Shown piece by piece: positions 17,830 through 27,588 of a stretch of 64,000 nt of DNA (the stretch's first letter is position 1; each line of letters opens with the position of its first letter). Below the pieces are notes generated by a model that made no database searches, was not told where the DNA came from, and worked only from the letters and a program-made list of their open reading frames with translations. The DNA is taken from NCBI GenBank assembly GCA_900466575.1, contig UBMP01000009.1, forward strand, positions 62,001-126,000, written 5' to 3'. The position numbers and the translations under genes were made by a program. The DNA comes from Hyphomicrobiales bacterium (lineage in GTDB: Bacteria > Pseudomonadota > Alphaproteobacteria > Rhizobiales > Rhizobiaceae).

Positions 17830-18510
17830 TCAACGATTGTCTTCGGTCTCGAGGGCATTCGTCAATGCCAGACCGATAAGGATGGGCGGGACGACAAAAC
17901 ACCAGGTATTGGACGCAAGAAAGGCGCCGGCGGCGCTCACGCAACCGATCGCGAAGGAGGCGAGGCTGAGCGCCATCTTGGACAATCGCGCCTTGATGAC
18001 GTGCCGGCCCTGAGACACGTTGCCCGAGATCAGATCGGCAAGGTCCACCATGATCTGCGTGGTCGTGCCCGTCATCAGCGTGGAGGGCGGCGTCTTGGAC
18101 ATGTGCGCGCGGTGGACCGTGTTCTGAACGGCCATGGCGGTGACAAGCACCATCCCGATCCCGACGGTGGCCAGCGCATCGGCGTCCTTGAAGGGACCAT
18201 GCCAGACAGCGATCACGCAGGCGGCGGCGAGCAGGACGAATTTGATCGTCAGCAGGATCCTGACCACCGGCCAATGCCTCGCTTCCATTGCCGTCCCGCC
18301 GATCCGGGTGACCAGCACGATGACGCAGAAAAGCGGCAGGGCCAGAAGCTTGGCAAGCGCGCCGCCCGTCCCGAAGGCAAGTGCGGCACCCAGCGTGACG
18401 AAGTTGCCGGTGACATGCGCCGTGAAGAGCCCCGCAAGCGCGAGGAAACCCATCGTGTCCACATAGCCGCCGTTGAATGCCAGCAGCGCAGGGATAGGTA
18501 GCCTGAACAT
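17830..18510 (-). CDS. YoaK (DUF1275) family membrane protein
   Basis: This is a 226-residue inner membrane protein with about six hydrophobic segments. Its beginning, LLAFNGGYVDTMGFLAL.GLFTAHVTGNFV, is the diagnostic DUF1275 stretch. The family's function is not established. The ATG at 18510 has AAAGGAG 7 bases upstream and is preferred to a more distant start at 18531. It converges with the TetR gene and stands alone. Confidence 0.88.
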   Translation of the reverse strand: MFRLPIPALLAFNGGYVDTMGFLALAGLFTAHVTGNFVTLGAALAFGTGGALAKLLALPLFCVIVLVTRIGGTAMEARHWPVVRILLTIKFVLLAAACVIAVWHGPFKDADALATVGIGMVLVTAMAVQNTVHRAHMSKTPPSTLMTGTTTQIMVDLADLISGNVSQGRHVIKARLSKMALSLASFAIGCVSAAGAFLASNTWCFVVPPILIGLALTNALETEDNR

Positions 18511-18606
18511 TTGAACTCCTTTGCGGGTCACGCGATCTGCCGCGCGTCCGGTTTTCCCGACGGGAGGCCCGCCGGGAAAACCATGATCTGCCGGAAGGGC
18601 CGGACC

Positions 18607-19449
18607 TCAGGCCTTCACGAAAGCCAGAAGGTCGGGGTTGATGACATCGGCATTGACGGTGAGCATGCCGTGCGAAAAGCCCTTGTAGACCTTCAGCGTC
18701 CCATTTTTCAAAAGCTTGATGGAACGCTCGGCCGAAGCCGCGATCGGCACCACCTGGTCATCATCGCCATGCAGCACGAGCGTCGGCACGGAGATCGCCT
18801 TCAGGTCTTCGGTCTGGTCGGTTTCCGAAAAGGCCTTCACCCCGTCGTAATGGGCTTTGGAACTGCCCATCATGCCCTGACGCCACCAGTTCAGGATGAC
18901 GCCCTGATGAACGGTCGCACCGGGGCGGTTGAAGCCGTAGAAGGGGCCGCTCGGCACGTCGTGGAAGAACTGGGCGCGATTATCGGCGACGCCCGAGCGG
19001 AAGCCATCGAAGACTTCCATGGGCAGACCGCCGGGATTGCTTTCGGTCTTCAGCATGATCGGCGGAACTGCGCTGACCAGAACGGCCTTCGCGACACGGC
19101 CGGCGGGTTCGCCGAACTTCGCAACATAGCGCGCCACTTCGCCACCGCCGGTGGAATGGCCGATATGAACGGCATTCTTCAGGTCGAGATGCTCGGCGAC
19201 CGCGAAGGCATCCGCTGCGTAATGATCCATGTCGTGGCCGTCGCTCACCTGGGCGGAGCGGCCGTGGCCGCGGCGGTCATGCGCCACGACGCGATAGCCG
19301 TTCTTGAGGAAGAACAGCATCTGGGCGTCCCAGTCGTCGGACGACAGCGGCCAGCCGTGATGAAACACGATCGGCTGCGCGTCTTTCGGACCCCAGTCCT
19401 TGAAGAAGATATCGACTCCGTCCTTGGTCTTTACATAGTTCCCAGTCAT
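18607..19449 (-). CDS. Alpha/beta hydrolase of the non-heme chloroperoxidase type
   Basis: This is a 280-residue alpha/beta hydrolase. The nucleophile elbow GHSTGG places Ser99; the acid is among the aspartates at 229-231 in [10 protein letters not shown]; His260 lies in [22 protein letters not shown] is the oxyanion-region signature of cofactor-free haloperoxidases/esterases. It likely acts as an esterase or perhydrolase in the cytoplasm. The gap upstream (19450-19696) has no clear gene. Confidence 0.9.
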   Translation of the reverse strand: MTGNYVKTKDGVDIFFKDWGPKDAQPIVFHHGWPLSSDDWDAQMLFFLKNGYRVVAHDRRGHGRSAQVSDGHDMDHYAADAFAVAEHLDLKNAVHIGHSTGGGEVARYVAKFGEPAGRVAKAVLVSAVPPIMLKTESNPGGLPMEVFDGFRSGVADNRAQFFHDVPSGPFYGFNRPGATVHQGVILNWWRQGMMGSSKAHYDGVKAFSETDQTEDLKAISVPTLVLHGDDDQVVPIAASAERSIKLLKNGTLKVYKGFSHGMLTVNADVINPDLLAFVKA

Positions 19450-19696
19450 CGCAATGATCCTTGTTTATACGGGGTTGAACGTCCCCGCGGCCGGCCCGGG
19501 CGGCGGGGTCTATATAGGCCGGCTTCCATGACAGCCGGCGGGCGGAAGTCCGTTCGGGCTGGCTTCCCGAATGCCCGGGAGAGCATGCAAGGTTTTCTGG
19601 CGTTTCCCTTGGCTATGCGCCAACCTGCCATTTGCAAGTCTGTTCGTATTGAACGACAAGCCGCTTTTTCGAACAAAAACGTGTCATGAAACTGTC

Positions 19697-20125
19697 TCAG
19701 AAAAGCTGGATCAGGCTCGCCGGGACGCTCTCGACTGCGACCAGAACAAAGGCCGCAACGAGCCCCAGATGTTCGAAGAACGTGTTCATGGCCGTCATGC
19801 GTCTGGTCCCTTTCCGCAGCTCCCAGAAGCGAAGTGTCAGAAACGTGGCGGCGAGCGTGAACAACGCCAGCGCCAGCGCGGCGGCCCAGCGAAGCTCACC
19901 GGAAATCACCATGGCTGATGAGGTCAGTTCGAAGACGATGACGATCACCGCAAAGACCGGCGCCGGCGACAACCCGAAGCGCTTCATTTCTTCAATGGCG
20001 CTGCGAAAATCGAGGATCTTGGTGATCGGTCCCTGGATATAGGCCGAGCAGAGGACGGCAAGCGCAAGGGTCTTCCAGATCGGTTCCTGCGCAAGGCCCG
20101 CCCCCAACAACGCCATCCAGTTCAT
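19697..20125 (-). CDS. DoxX-like membrane protein
   Basis: This is a 142-residue protein with about four membrane segments, including IWKTLALAVLCSAYIQGPITKILDF (the DoxX-type first segment with the K-x-x-DF pattern) and FWELRKGTRRMTAMNTFFEHLGLVAAFVLV. The ATG at 20125 follows GGGGAGGG; the frame is open much farther upstream but that part overlaps the amidohydrolase gene and is not protein-like. It starts 16 bases after the amidohydrolase and is likely cotranscribed with it. Function unknown. Confidence 0.75.
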   Translation of the reverse strand: MNWMALLGAGLAQEPIWKTLALAVLCSAYIQGPITKILDFRSAIEEMKRFGLSPAPVFAVIVIVFELTSSAMVISGELRWAAALALALFTLAATFLTLRFWELRKGTRRMTAMNTFFEHLGLVAAFVLVAVESVPASLIQLF

Positions 20126-20141
20126 CGTGGCCCTCCCCGGT

Positions 20142-22019
20142 TTACACGGCCCAGCAGGAGCAACCCAGCGCTCCGAAAAAGCCCTTGAGATCGGCAATCG
20201 GAAGTTTCGACGTCCAGGCACCCGCATGGGCGTGGCCGTGAAGATTGCAGTCGTTGGCGCAGCCGCAGGCGGAGATGATCCGCCGATGCAGGGAATTCCT
20301 CCCCGCGCCTTCGGGCTCGCCCCACGCCGCATAGCCGCCGAACCGGCGAACCGGCGACCAGTCGGGCATGGCAGGCGGCAAGGGGTTCTCGTCCAGCCCG
20401 GCAAAATCCGCAGCGCCATAGACGATTTTGCCGCCGACCATGGTCAGTTCGGAGGTCAGGAAGGAAATCTGGTCCTCGGGACAAGAGAAGAAGTCTTGGT
20501 CGGGCACGATGAGATCGGCAAACTGTCCTTCGACGATCTGCCCCTTCCGGCCTTCCTCATTCGAAAACCAGGTCACATTCTCCGTCCACATCCTGAGCGC
20601 GGTCTCCCGGTCGAGGCAATTGGCACGGGGATAGATCTGCATCCCGCCGACTGTTTTTCCGGTGATCATCCAGGCCAGCGAGACCCAGGGATTATAGGAG
20701 GCGACGCGCGTGGCGTCTGTGCCGGCGGACACGCGCACGCCCTTCTCGATCATCCTGGCAATCGGCGGCGTCGCCTCGGCCGCGCCGTGCCCATAGCGCT
20801 CGACGAAATATTCGCCCTGATAGGCCATGCGATGCTGGACCGCGATGCCGCCGCCCAGCGCCGCAATGCGGTCGATCGATTGATCCGAGATCGTCTCGGC
20901 ATGGTCGAAGAACCAGTTCAGCCCCTCAAGGGGGATATCCTGGTTGACGCGCTCGAAGACATCGAGCGCCCGGGAAATCGTCTCATCATAGGTGGCATGC
21001 AGGCGCCAGGGCCAGCGGTTTTCGGCCAGAATGCGGACGACATCCTCAAGCTCGCCCTCCATCTCCGGCGGCATGTCGGGCCGGGGCTGGCGGAAATCCT
21101 CGAAATCAGCGGCCGAAAAGACGAGCATCTCGCCGGCGCCGTTATGGCGGAAATAGTCGGACCCCTGCCTGTATTTCACCGAGGCCGTCCAGTTGAGGAA
21201 GTCCTGCTTCTCCTCTTTCGGCTTCTGCGTGAAGAGATTGTAGGCGAGCCGAACCGTCATCTGGCCCTCATCGGCCAGCTTCTGGATCACGGCATAGTCG
21301 TCCGGGTAATTCTGGAACCCGCCGCCGGCATCGATGACACCGGTGACGCCCAGCCTGTTGAGCTCGCGCATGAAATGCCGGGTTGAATTCACCTGATAAT
21401 CGAACGGGAGCTTGGGCCCCTTGGCGAGCGTCGCATAGAGGATGCCGGCATTGGGCGTGGCAAGCAGCAGGCCCAGCGGATTGCCATTGCCGTCGCGGAC
21501 GATCTCGCCGCCCGGCGGATTGGGCGTGTCCTTCGTATAGCCCACGGCCCTGAGCGCTGCACCATTGAGCAGCGCGCGGTCATAGAGATGGAGCAGGAAG
21601 ACGGGCGTATCGGGCGCGACCGCATTGATTTCCTCCAGTGTCGGCAGACGCTTTTCGGCAAACTGATGTTCCGTGAAGCCGCCCACGACCCGCACCCATT
21701 GCGGAGTCGGCGTGATGGCGACCTGACGTTTCAGCATGTCCATCGCATCCGCGAGCGACCGGACCCCGTCCCAGCGAAGCTCCATGTTGAAGTTGAGGCC
21801 GCCGCGCACGACGTGGGTGTGATTGTCGATCAGGCCGGGAAGAACCCGCCTCCCCTTCAAGTCGACGACCTTCGTGCTGGGGCCCGCCAGTTCCATGATC
21901 TCCCTGTCACCCCCCACGGCCAGGAACACCCCGTCCTTGATCGCAACGGCCGAGGCCGCGGGTCTGGAACGGTCCAGCGTCGTGATCAGTCCATGATGAA
22001 GAATGAGATCTGCAGCCAT
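20142..22019 (-). CDS. Amidohydrolase of the Amidohydro_3 (YtcJ-like) family with a Cys-rich tail
   Basis: This is a 625-residue metal-dependent hydrolase. The metal site DNHTHV is near residue 65, the HATYDE and FDHAET segments contribute further histidines, and TDATR holds the late aspartate. Close family members deformylate or hydrolyse cyclic amides. It has no signal peptide. The last 50 or so residues are unusual: they contain ACGCANDCNLHGHAH and end GCSCWAV, a cluster of cysteines and histidines that could bind another metal. The ATG at 22019 is preferred over 22025 because AGGAG lies 6 bases before it. Confidence 0.88.
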   Translation of the reverse strand: MAADLILHHGLITTLDRSRPAASAVAIKDGVFLAVGGDREIMELAGPSTKVVDLKGRRVLPGLIDNHTHVVRGGLNFNMELRWDGVRSLADAMDMLKRQVAITPTPQWVRVVGGFTEHQFAEKRLPTLEEINAVAPDTPVFLLHLYDRALLNGAALRAVGYTKDTPNPPGGEIVRDGNGNPLGLLLATPNAGILYATLAKGPKLPFDYQVNSTRHFMRELNRLGVTGVIDAGGGFQNYPDDYAVIQKLADEGQMTVRLAYNLFTQKPKEEKQDFLNWTASVKYRQGSDYFRHNGAGEMLVFSAADFEDFRQPRPDMPPEMEGELEDVVRILAENRWPWRLHATYDETISRALDVFERVNQDIPLEGLNWFFDHAETISDQSIDRIAALGGGIAVQHRMAYQGEYFVERYGHGAAEATPPIARMIEKGVRVSAGTDATRVASYNPWVSLAWMITGKTVGGMQIYPRANCLDRETALRMWTENVTWFSNEEGRKGQIVEGQFADLIVPDQDFFSCPEDQISFLTSELTMVGGKIVYGAADFAGLDENPLPPAMPDWSPVRRFGGYAAWGEPEGAGRNSLHRRIISACGCANDCNLHGHAHAGAWTSKLPIADLKGFFGALGCSCWAV

Positions 22020-22166
22020 CGACAACTCCTGTTGACGTCATTGCCCACGGTCGCGCGCGGGCGACCGGTGTCGGCCCCGCATCATCATGATCGGCCTGCA
22101 GAGTTCTTGAAGATTAGTGGGATGGTTTGGATATTTTGCGCGGCAAAGGCAGCACGCGCATCAGGA

Positions 22167-23066
22167 TCAGGAGCGGTGCTGCCGGCGCCATGCGCCCGGA
22201 GGGGAACCGAGCTTCCGGCTGAAAATGCGGGTCAGGTGGCTCTGGTCGGCAAAGCCGCACAAGTCCGAAATCTCGGCCACGGAAAGCTTCGTATCCAGAA
22301 GCATCGCCTTTGCCTTTTCAGTTCGCCGCGCGAGAAGCCACTGGTGCGGCGTCTGGCCCGTCGTCTCCCGAAAGGCCTGCACGAAGACGGCGCTCGGCAT
22401 GTCTCCACATGCAGCAGCCATCAGCGAGACGGGAACGTCTCCGTCCAGCCGATCATCGACGAGTTCTTTGACGCGCCTGATCTGCAGCGGTGACAGGCTC
22501 ATCCCGCGCCGTGCAGATGATGCGGAATGCGACCCGTAACGACGCAGCAGATGCGTCCCGATGGCCAGGCTCATCTGGTCGATGAAAAGCAGGCTGCAGT
22601 CGCGTTGATCCGAAACGGCAGCGTTCAGGGCGGCAAGCAGGCCGGCCAGGACCAGATCTTCGCCGTGCACGCCGAGCGCGAGCCGCGAATGGGTCGAAGC
22701 GCCGGCGGCCTCGCACATCCGCTCCAGACCGCCACTGGAAATTTCAATAAGCTGAAAGGCAAAATTACCGCCCAGATCGGCCGTATAATCCTCTGCGAAG
22801 TCGCGCACATAGAAGCTGTTGCGGGCAAACTCCTGCTGCGTGACCGAGCGTCCCTTGAAAATCTTGCGCTGGTGGCCGGCGTTCCTGGACATGCCGATCA
22901 AGAGGCCGCGATCGGCCGCCACCGTTTCCACGCGCCCGATCGCGTCCGATCTGGATTCGCGGTGGTAGAACTTCAGATAGCTGCCCGATGCCTCCCGCCC
23001 CTCCTCCACCTTCTTGAGGGAGCAGCCGAGCGCGTCCACCGTCGCGTCCTGTTCCAAAGCCTTCAT
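22167..23066 (-). CDS. AraC-family transcriptional regulator
   Basis: This is a 299-residue AraC/XylS regulator. A long N-terminal part (about 1-190) resembles the ligand domains of two neighbours. Two helix-turn-helices follow: VSLMAAACGDMPSAVFVQAF and LSVAEISDLCGFADQSHLTRIF, ending near the C-terminus. Its ATG at 23066, with CGGAGG 6 bases before, overlaps the stop of the upstream AraC gene by four bases. It probably controls the amidohydrolase/DoxX unit lying downstream on the same strand. Confidence 0.88.
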   Translation of the reverse strand: MKALEQDATVDALGCSLKKVEEGREASGSYLKFYHRESRSDAIGRVETVAADRGLLIGMSRNAGHQRKIFKGRSVTQQEFARNSFYVRDFAEDYTADLGGNFAFQLIEISSGGLERMCEAAGASTHSRLALGVHGEDLVLAGLLAALNAAVSDQRDCSLLFIDQMSLAIGTHLLRRYGSHSASSARRGMSLSPLQIRRVKELVDDRLDGDVPVSLMAAACGDMPSAVFVQAFRETTGQTPHQWLLARRTEKAKAMLLDTKLSVAEISDLCGFADQSHLTRIFSRKLGSPPGAWRRQHRS

Positions 23067-23911
23067 CGGGGACCTCCGGCCTGCAGTTTCCGGTAACGGC
23101 CCGGAGAAATGCCAGTATAATCGACAAACACGCGTGTCATGTGACTTTGGTCCGAAAAGCCGCAGGCCAGCGCAATTTCGGCCAGCGACGCACCCTGGCG
23201 CAACATCTGCCTCGACCGACCCACGCGATAATCCATCAGCCATCGATGCGGGGTCTTGCCGAAGCTCTCCTTGAAGGCCTTGATGAAGTAGCTTCGGGAC
23301 AGTTCGCAGGCATTGGCCAGTTCCACCAGCGAGAACGGCTCATCGAGATGCGCGACGAGAAATTCGGCTGCCCGGCGTTCCTGCCAGGGGGCCAGGCACC
23401 CCTTGTTCTTAGGCGCGAAGTAGATGCCGCCGTATCGTTCGACCATATGCGTCAGGATGGCCTGGCAGATGTTCTCAACGAATGTGATGTCTGCCGAGCG
23501 AGGATGTCTCAAGGATGGCAACAGGGCCTGGCTCAGACCCAGCAGGACGAGGTCGACCCCCTCGTGAGGAGAGGCCAAGCCATGGTAATCCGGCCGCGCC
23601 CGCTCATGGGCAAAATCGCTCAAGGTGTCGTGGGGTATCTCGTAATGCACCGAATTCGGCAGGAGACAGGGTGGCTCATTCGCTTCCCGGCTCCAGTCAT
23701 CGATGAACACCCCTCCGGGCAGCCAGTGTCCCTCCCCGTTGCAAAGGCTCACGCTAACGCCATAGGCAAACGCGCCGTTCCTGGACCTGCACCTCACGCG
23801 CTGCCACGTCTCGGTTTCCGGGCCCGCCATGTAGTTCATCGCAATGCGGTTGCTTTCCAGCACGCCAAACGGACCTGATTTGTCAGCGAAGACGGGGGGC
23901 TGCGCTTCCAT
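23063..23911 (-). CDS. AraC-family transcriptional regulator
   Basis: This is a 282-residue AraC-type regulator with an intact double helix-turn-helix: FSLVELANACELSRSYFIKAF and ASLAEIALACGFSDQSHMTRVF. The N-terminal sensing domain has no clear known ligand. It is the middle of three AraC-like genes all reading left, overlaps the next by four bases and follows the previous by 13. A recent tandem origin is plausible because the DNA-binding parts are alike. Confidence 0.88.
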   Translation of the reverse strand: MEAQPPVFADKSGPFGVLESNRIAMNYMAGPETETWQRVRCRSRNGAFAYGVSVSLCNGEGHWLPGGVFIDDWSREANEPPCLLPNSVHYEIPHDTLSDFAHERARPDYHGLASPHEGVDLVLLGLSQALLPSLRHPRSADITFVENICQAILTHMVERYGGIYFAPKNKGCLAPWQERRAAEFLVAHLDEPFSLVELANACELSRSYFIKAFKESFGKTPHRWLMDYRVGRSRQMLRQGASLAEIALACGFSDQSHMTRVFVDYTGISPGRYRKLQAGGPR

Positions 23912-23924
23912 GGGTGAGTTCCGC

Positions 23925-24812
23925 TCAGTTTAAGGTCCGCAACCGCCATTGGTGCGGAGAAACGCCTGTATGGCTTCGGAAAATATCTTCAAACAAGGCG
24001 ACATCCGGGAAGCCACAAAGGCTTGCGACAGTCGCCGTATCGGTTTCGGGATTGAGCATGCATTGCTTCGCAAACGCGATCTGGCGGTCAAGATGCCAGT
24101 CCGGCGGAATGCAGAACTCCATCGCTGCACCTGCGGGACGGAGCGGGGACTGGGCCGGAACGTCGTTCGTCGCGTGACGGCCAGCAGGCTCATCCCGCGC
24201 CTCCGCGACCATTCCGGCCCGCGCCGCGTCCCGCGGAACTGCGCCTCTGCCCTTAAATCCTTCGCCGTAACGCTGGAGGAGATGCGCGCCGATCGCAACG
24301 GCAATGGGTCGCAACACCGATGCGGGAAACTTTGCGCCGGTGTCGAGCGTAGGCGAGAGAGCGGTGGCGATATGGGAAATCAGAGGGTCTGCCTGACCGC
24401 GCACGCAGCGCAGCGGAAGCCTCAAGGCCAGTTCATCAAAAAAGCCGTTTCCAGTGAAGAAGGCATAAGGAATGCAGAAGGCCAGCGCATCGAGATCGCT
24501 GTGCAGACGGATCGCCGCGCCCTCAGCGAGATCAACGAGGCAAATGGAGCCGGCTGGAAAATGCCGCAACGGCTCTTCGGTCCCGTTGACCAGAACATCG
24601 CAATGGCGCGCCGCGGAGAGATAGGCCATCACGAAATAACTCTGCGCCGCTGGAAGCGTCACGGTGAGGGGGTCGCTTCCGCGTCGGCAGAGGAGCCGCG
24701 TTGCCGTGAAGAATGCATCGTCCGCCACGTCGAAACTTTGGAACGTCGCTGTGTCGAGCCCAAAATACGGCCCGACACCAAGAGCAAAATTCGTTGGAAC
24801 CCTCAGACGCAT
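23925..24812 (-). CDS. AraC-like regulator with only one recognisable helix-turn-helix
   Basis: This 295-residue protein's sensing part (about 1-190, ending IGAHLLQRYG) follows the plan of the two AraC regulators downstream. Its C-terminus keeps a second helix-turn-helix, TATVASLCGFPDVALFEDIF then SHTGVSPHQWR. The stretch where the first helix-turn-helix should be (about 205-245) is alanine/proline-rich and unrecognisable, and neither other frame restores it cleanly. The start at 24812 follows GGAG by 7 bases. It may be a degenerate or dominant-negative paralogue, or the coding may be decaying. Confidence 0.7.
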   Translation of the reverse strand: MRLRVPTNFALGVGPYFGLDTATFQSFDVADDAFFTATRLLCRRGSDPLTVTLPAAQSYFVMAYLSAARHCDVLVNGTEEPLRHFPAGSICLVDLAEGAAIRLHSDLDALAFCIPYAFFTGNGFFDELALRLPLRCVRGQADPLISHIATALSPTLDTGAKFPASVLRPIAVAIGAHLLQRYGEGFKGRGAVPRDAARAGMVAEARDEPAGRHATNDVPAQSPLRPAGAAMEFCIPPDWHLDRQIAFAKQCMLNPETDTATVASLCGFPDVALFEDIFRSHTGVSPHQWRLRTLN

Positions 24813-25409
24813 TTTCTGCTCCAACTCAAAGCCCGCCCGCTTTCCGCCCACGGCGTGCGCTCGTTCAGCCTGCCTTGGCAAGTTAACATCAGTCAACTCG
24901 GTTCAATAGTACGAGAGTCCTCCAAATTGCGCATTTTCACGAGCCGGCCATCGGCTCTCGGGCCGGCGTCACCCGCGACGGCATTGCCCTGACGAAATAG
25001 GAGATTGGGTGGGGGTGAGGGGCCATTTCCACGCGATGGCGATGGCCACGGAAAGGCCTCGCGCCTCTAATCACATGAAATCGAAAGAAAAGAATCCATA
25101 AAGAAACCTATTACCCCGATTTCTTTCGCTGTGCGGATAGAAGGATAAAATCCCTTCCGTTCCGTTGACCCTCCCACCGCGTGAGGATCTGTCATGGGGA
25201 GAGGCTGAAGGCCCCTTGTCCCCTCCCCTGCAGGTAACGATCCTGCCGACTGTACTTGCACCCGTGCTGACGCGCAGCGCTCAAAGGGCGAAATTACGGG
25301 AGCCTTTATGACTTCCGAGGACAGCGAAGGCGGCAAAGCATTGCAGTCATGAGCACTCGGGCCGATGGTAACCAGATGTTATCATAACCCGGAAAGCCTT
25401 GCAGTGTCG
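24813..25409. other. Gap of about 600 bases without a recognised gene
   Basis: I see no open frame with protein-like composition here. It contains a GGGTGGGGGTGAGGGG stretch (about 25007-25022) and an AT-richer part near 25070-25160. The AraC-like gene on its left and mmsB on its right both read leftward, so the region should hold the promoter of the AraC group and the 3' end of the valine-catabolic transcript. Confidence 0.5.
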
Positions 25410-26285
25410 TTAGCCCGACCTTCCACGCTTTTCGAAACGCGGCAGCATGGCTGAGAAATCGCGGCCACGCCCGTCCTCCTGTTCGACAAAGGCAGCATAA
25501 AGCTCTGCCGCGCGCGCACCCATGGGCGTATCGGCATCGACGCTTTGCGCGGCTTCCTGCGAGAGCCTCAGGTCTTTCAGCATGAGTTCCGCTGCAAAGC
25601 CCGGCTTGTAGCCGTTGTCTGCGGGTGATTTCGGCCCGACGCCAGGGGCGGGGCAATAGGCGTTCATGGACCAGGAATAGCCGGAGGAGGTCGAGACAAC
25701 ATCGAACATCTTGGCGCGATCAAGGCCCAGCTTGTCGGCGAGCGCAAAGGCCTCGCAGGTGGCGATCATCGTCGCGCCGAGGATCATGTTATTGCAGATC
25801 TTCGCGGCCTGCCCGGCTCCAGCTGAGCCGCAATGCACGGCCTTCTGGCCCATGATGTCGAGCAACGGCTTCACGATGTTGAAGGCCGCATCCGGCCCGC
25901 CCGCCATGAACGTCAGCGTTCCGGCCGCCGCGCCCGTGATCCCCCCTGATACCGGCGCATCGATGGCCATCAGTCCAGCCGCTTCCGCCTGCGCCGCAAC
26001 CGCGCGGGCGCTGGCCACGTCAACGGTCGAGCAATCGAGGAACACGGCCCCTTTGGCCATCACGGGAATGATTTCGGCGGCCACAGCCCGCAGGATCGCG
26101 CCGTTGGGCAGCATGGTGATCACGACATCCGCGCCATCCGCGGCCGCAGCGGCGGTGGATGCTTTGGTCACGCCGTCCGGAATGGGCGCCGCCAGATCAA
26201 AACCCGACACCTCATGTCCGCCCTGAGCCAGATTATGCGCCATGGGCGCGCCCATATTCCCCAGCCCGATAAAGCCGATCTTCAT
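25410..26285 (-). CDS. mmsB: 3-hydroxyisobutyrate dehydrogenase
   Basis: This is a 291-residue beta-hydroxyacid dehydrogenase. The N-terminal GFIGLGNMGAPMAHNL binds NAD, the DAPVSGGITGAAAGTL substrate loop is present, and the catalytic lysine lies in GAGQAAKICNNMILG. It oxidises 3-hydroxyisobutyrate to methylmalonate semialdehyde in valine degradation. The ATG at 26285 has GGGAGGA upstream. The gene upstream on the same strand is the CoA hydrolase that produces its substrate, so the pair forms consecutive steps. Confidence 0.93.
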   Translation of the reverse strand: MKIGFIGLGNMGAPMAHNLAQGGHEVSGFDLAAPIPDGVTKASTAAAAADGADVVITMLPNGAILRAVAAEIIPVMAKGAVFLDCSTVDVASARAVAAQAEAAGLMAIDAPVSGGITGAAAGTLTFMAGGPDAAFNIVKPLLDIMGQKAVHCGSAGAGQAAKICNNMILGATMIATCEAFALADKLGLDRAKMFDVVSTSSGYSWSMNAYCPAPGVGPKSPADNGYKPGFAAELMLKDLRLSQEAAQSVDADTPMGARAAELYAAFVEQEDGRGRDFSAMLPRFEKRGRSG

Positions 26286-26312
26286 GATAATTCCTCCCGA
26301 TCCTTGCAAATG

Positions 26313-27344
26313 CTAGTGAATGTCGTCCTCGCCGAGGCTCGATAGCATCATGTCGATGTACTTCGCCGGCGCAGCGTCGGCTGCCGGATGTTTCCAGCGC
26401 GGTGCGCGATCCTTGTCGATCAACTGCGCGCGAATGCCTTCGACGAAGTCGCCGAACTCGTGCGAACGCCAGGTAAAGCGGTATTCCAGCGCGACCGCCT
26501 CGCGAACGGAGGAAAAGCCCCGCGCGCGACGCACGATTTCAAGCGTCGCGGCAAGCGAAATGGGCGAGCTGCGACGGATCGCGGCAAGCGCCTTCTGCGC
26601 CACCTCGCCCTCTTCCTTTTCCAGCCGCTCCAGTATTGCCCCGATGGTCTCGGCGGAAAACACGCGCTCCAGCATCGGCAGCAATGCCGGCAGCGCAGCA
26701 CCTTCGGCTGCACGCCCCGCCTTTTCGGCAAGTGCCGCATCGCCGGTTTCGACAAGCGCAGCCTTCAGGCCGGGCCAGTCCGCCTCCGGCACATAGAGAT
26801 TGGCGAAGCCGGCGAAAATCGCGTCTGCCGCGTTCAGCCGCTCACCCGTCAGGCCAAGATATTCACCTGTCCGGCCGGGCGCCCTAGCAAGGATCAGGGA
26901 GCCACCGACATCCGGGATGAGGCCAATGGCGCATTCGGGCATCGCCACTTTCGACGTGTCGCCGACAATGCGATGGCTGCCGTGGCAGCCGAGGCCAACG
27001 CCACCGCCCATGATGAATCCCCGCATGAAGGAGATGATCGGCTTCGGATATTCGGCGATCTTGACGTTCAGCCGGTATTCCTCACGCCAGAAATCGCGCG
27101 CCGGCTGGAGTTGACCTGCCTTGGCCTGATGATAAATGCTGGCGATATCGCCGCCCGCGCAAAACGCCTTCTCGCCGGCCGCCTCCAGGATGACCAGTGC
27201 GACGCGAGCATCGTGGCGCCAGGCGTCGAGGCCTTGCTCGATTGCGAGGCTCATCGGGTGGGACAGCGCATTCAATGCCTGCGTCCGGTTCAGCGTGATG
27301 ATTCCCGCCCTGCCTTCGATCCTCGTCATCACATCTGACGTCAA
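26313..27344 (-). CDS. 3-hydroxyisobutyryl-CoA hydrolase (enoyl-CoA hydratase family)
   Basis: This is a crotonase-fold protein of about 343 residues. AFCAGGDIASIYHQ and FMRGFIMGGGVGLGCHGSHR followed by MPECAIGLIPDVGGS are characteristic of the hydrolase branch rather than ordinary enoyl-CoA hydratases. It releases CoA from 3-hydroxyisobutyryl-CoA in valine breakdown. The start is taken as TTG at 27344, 8 bases after AGGAGG; the GTG just before and an ATG at 27329 are alternatives. It lies 27 bases upstream of mmsB, in operon order. Confidence 0.9.
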   Translation of the reverse strand: MTSDVMTRIEGRAGIITLNRTQALNALSHPMSLAIEQGLDAWRHDARVALVILEAAGEKAFCAGGDIASIYHQAKAGQLQPARDFWREEYRLNVKIAEYPKPIISFMRGFIMGGGVGLGCHGSHRIVGDTSKVAMPECAIGLIPDVGGSLILARAPGRTGEYLGLTGERLNAADAIFAGFANLYVPEADWPGLKAALVETGDAALAEKAGRAAEGAALPALLPMLERVFSAETIGAILERLEKEEGEVAQKALAAIRRSSPISLAATLEIVRRARGFSSVREAVALEYRFTWRSHEFGDFVEGIRAQLIDKDRAPRWKHPAADAAPAKYIDMMLSSLGEDDIH

Positions 27345-27588
27345 CACCCGATCCTCCTCATGCCAGTTCCAGAGCTTTCCACTCAATTATTTGATTCCAA
27401 ACGCAAAGCGTCGGCCTGATTTCGCACGGAAACGACGCTCCGCTCCGTCTCCTCCGGTAACGCGGCGACTATAGGAGCAGGAAAGCGGCGATCGCAAGCC
27501 GTCTTTAGGATGATAAGTACGACTTAAGGGCTTGCCATGGCGAGGCCGCTCGCGGCACTGTGGCGGAAAAGACCAGAAGGAAACACGC

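Noticed and set aside
25067-25336. Possible small gene of 89 codons in the 24.8-25.4 kb gap
   Set aside because: No ribosome site, odd composition and no recognised motif; left as non-coding.
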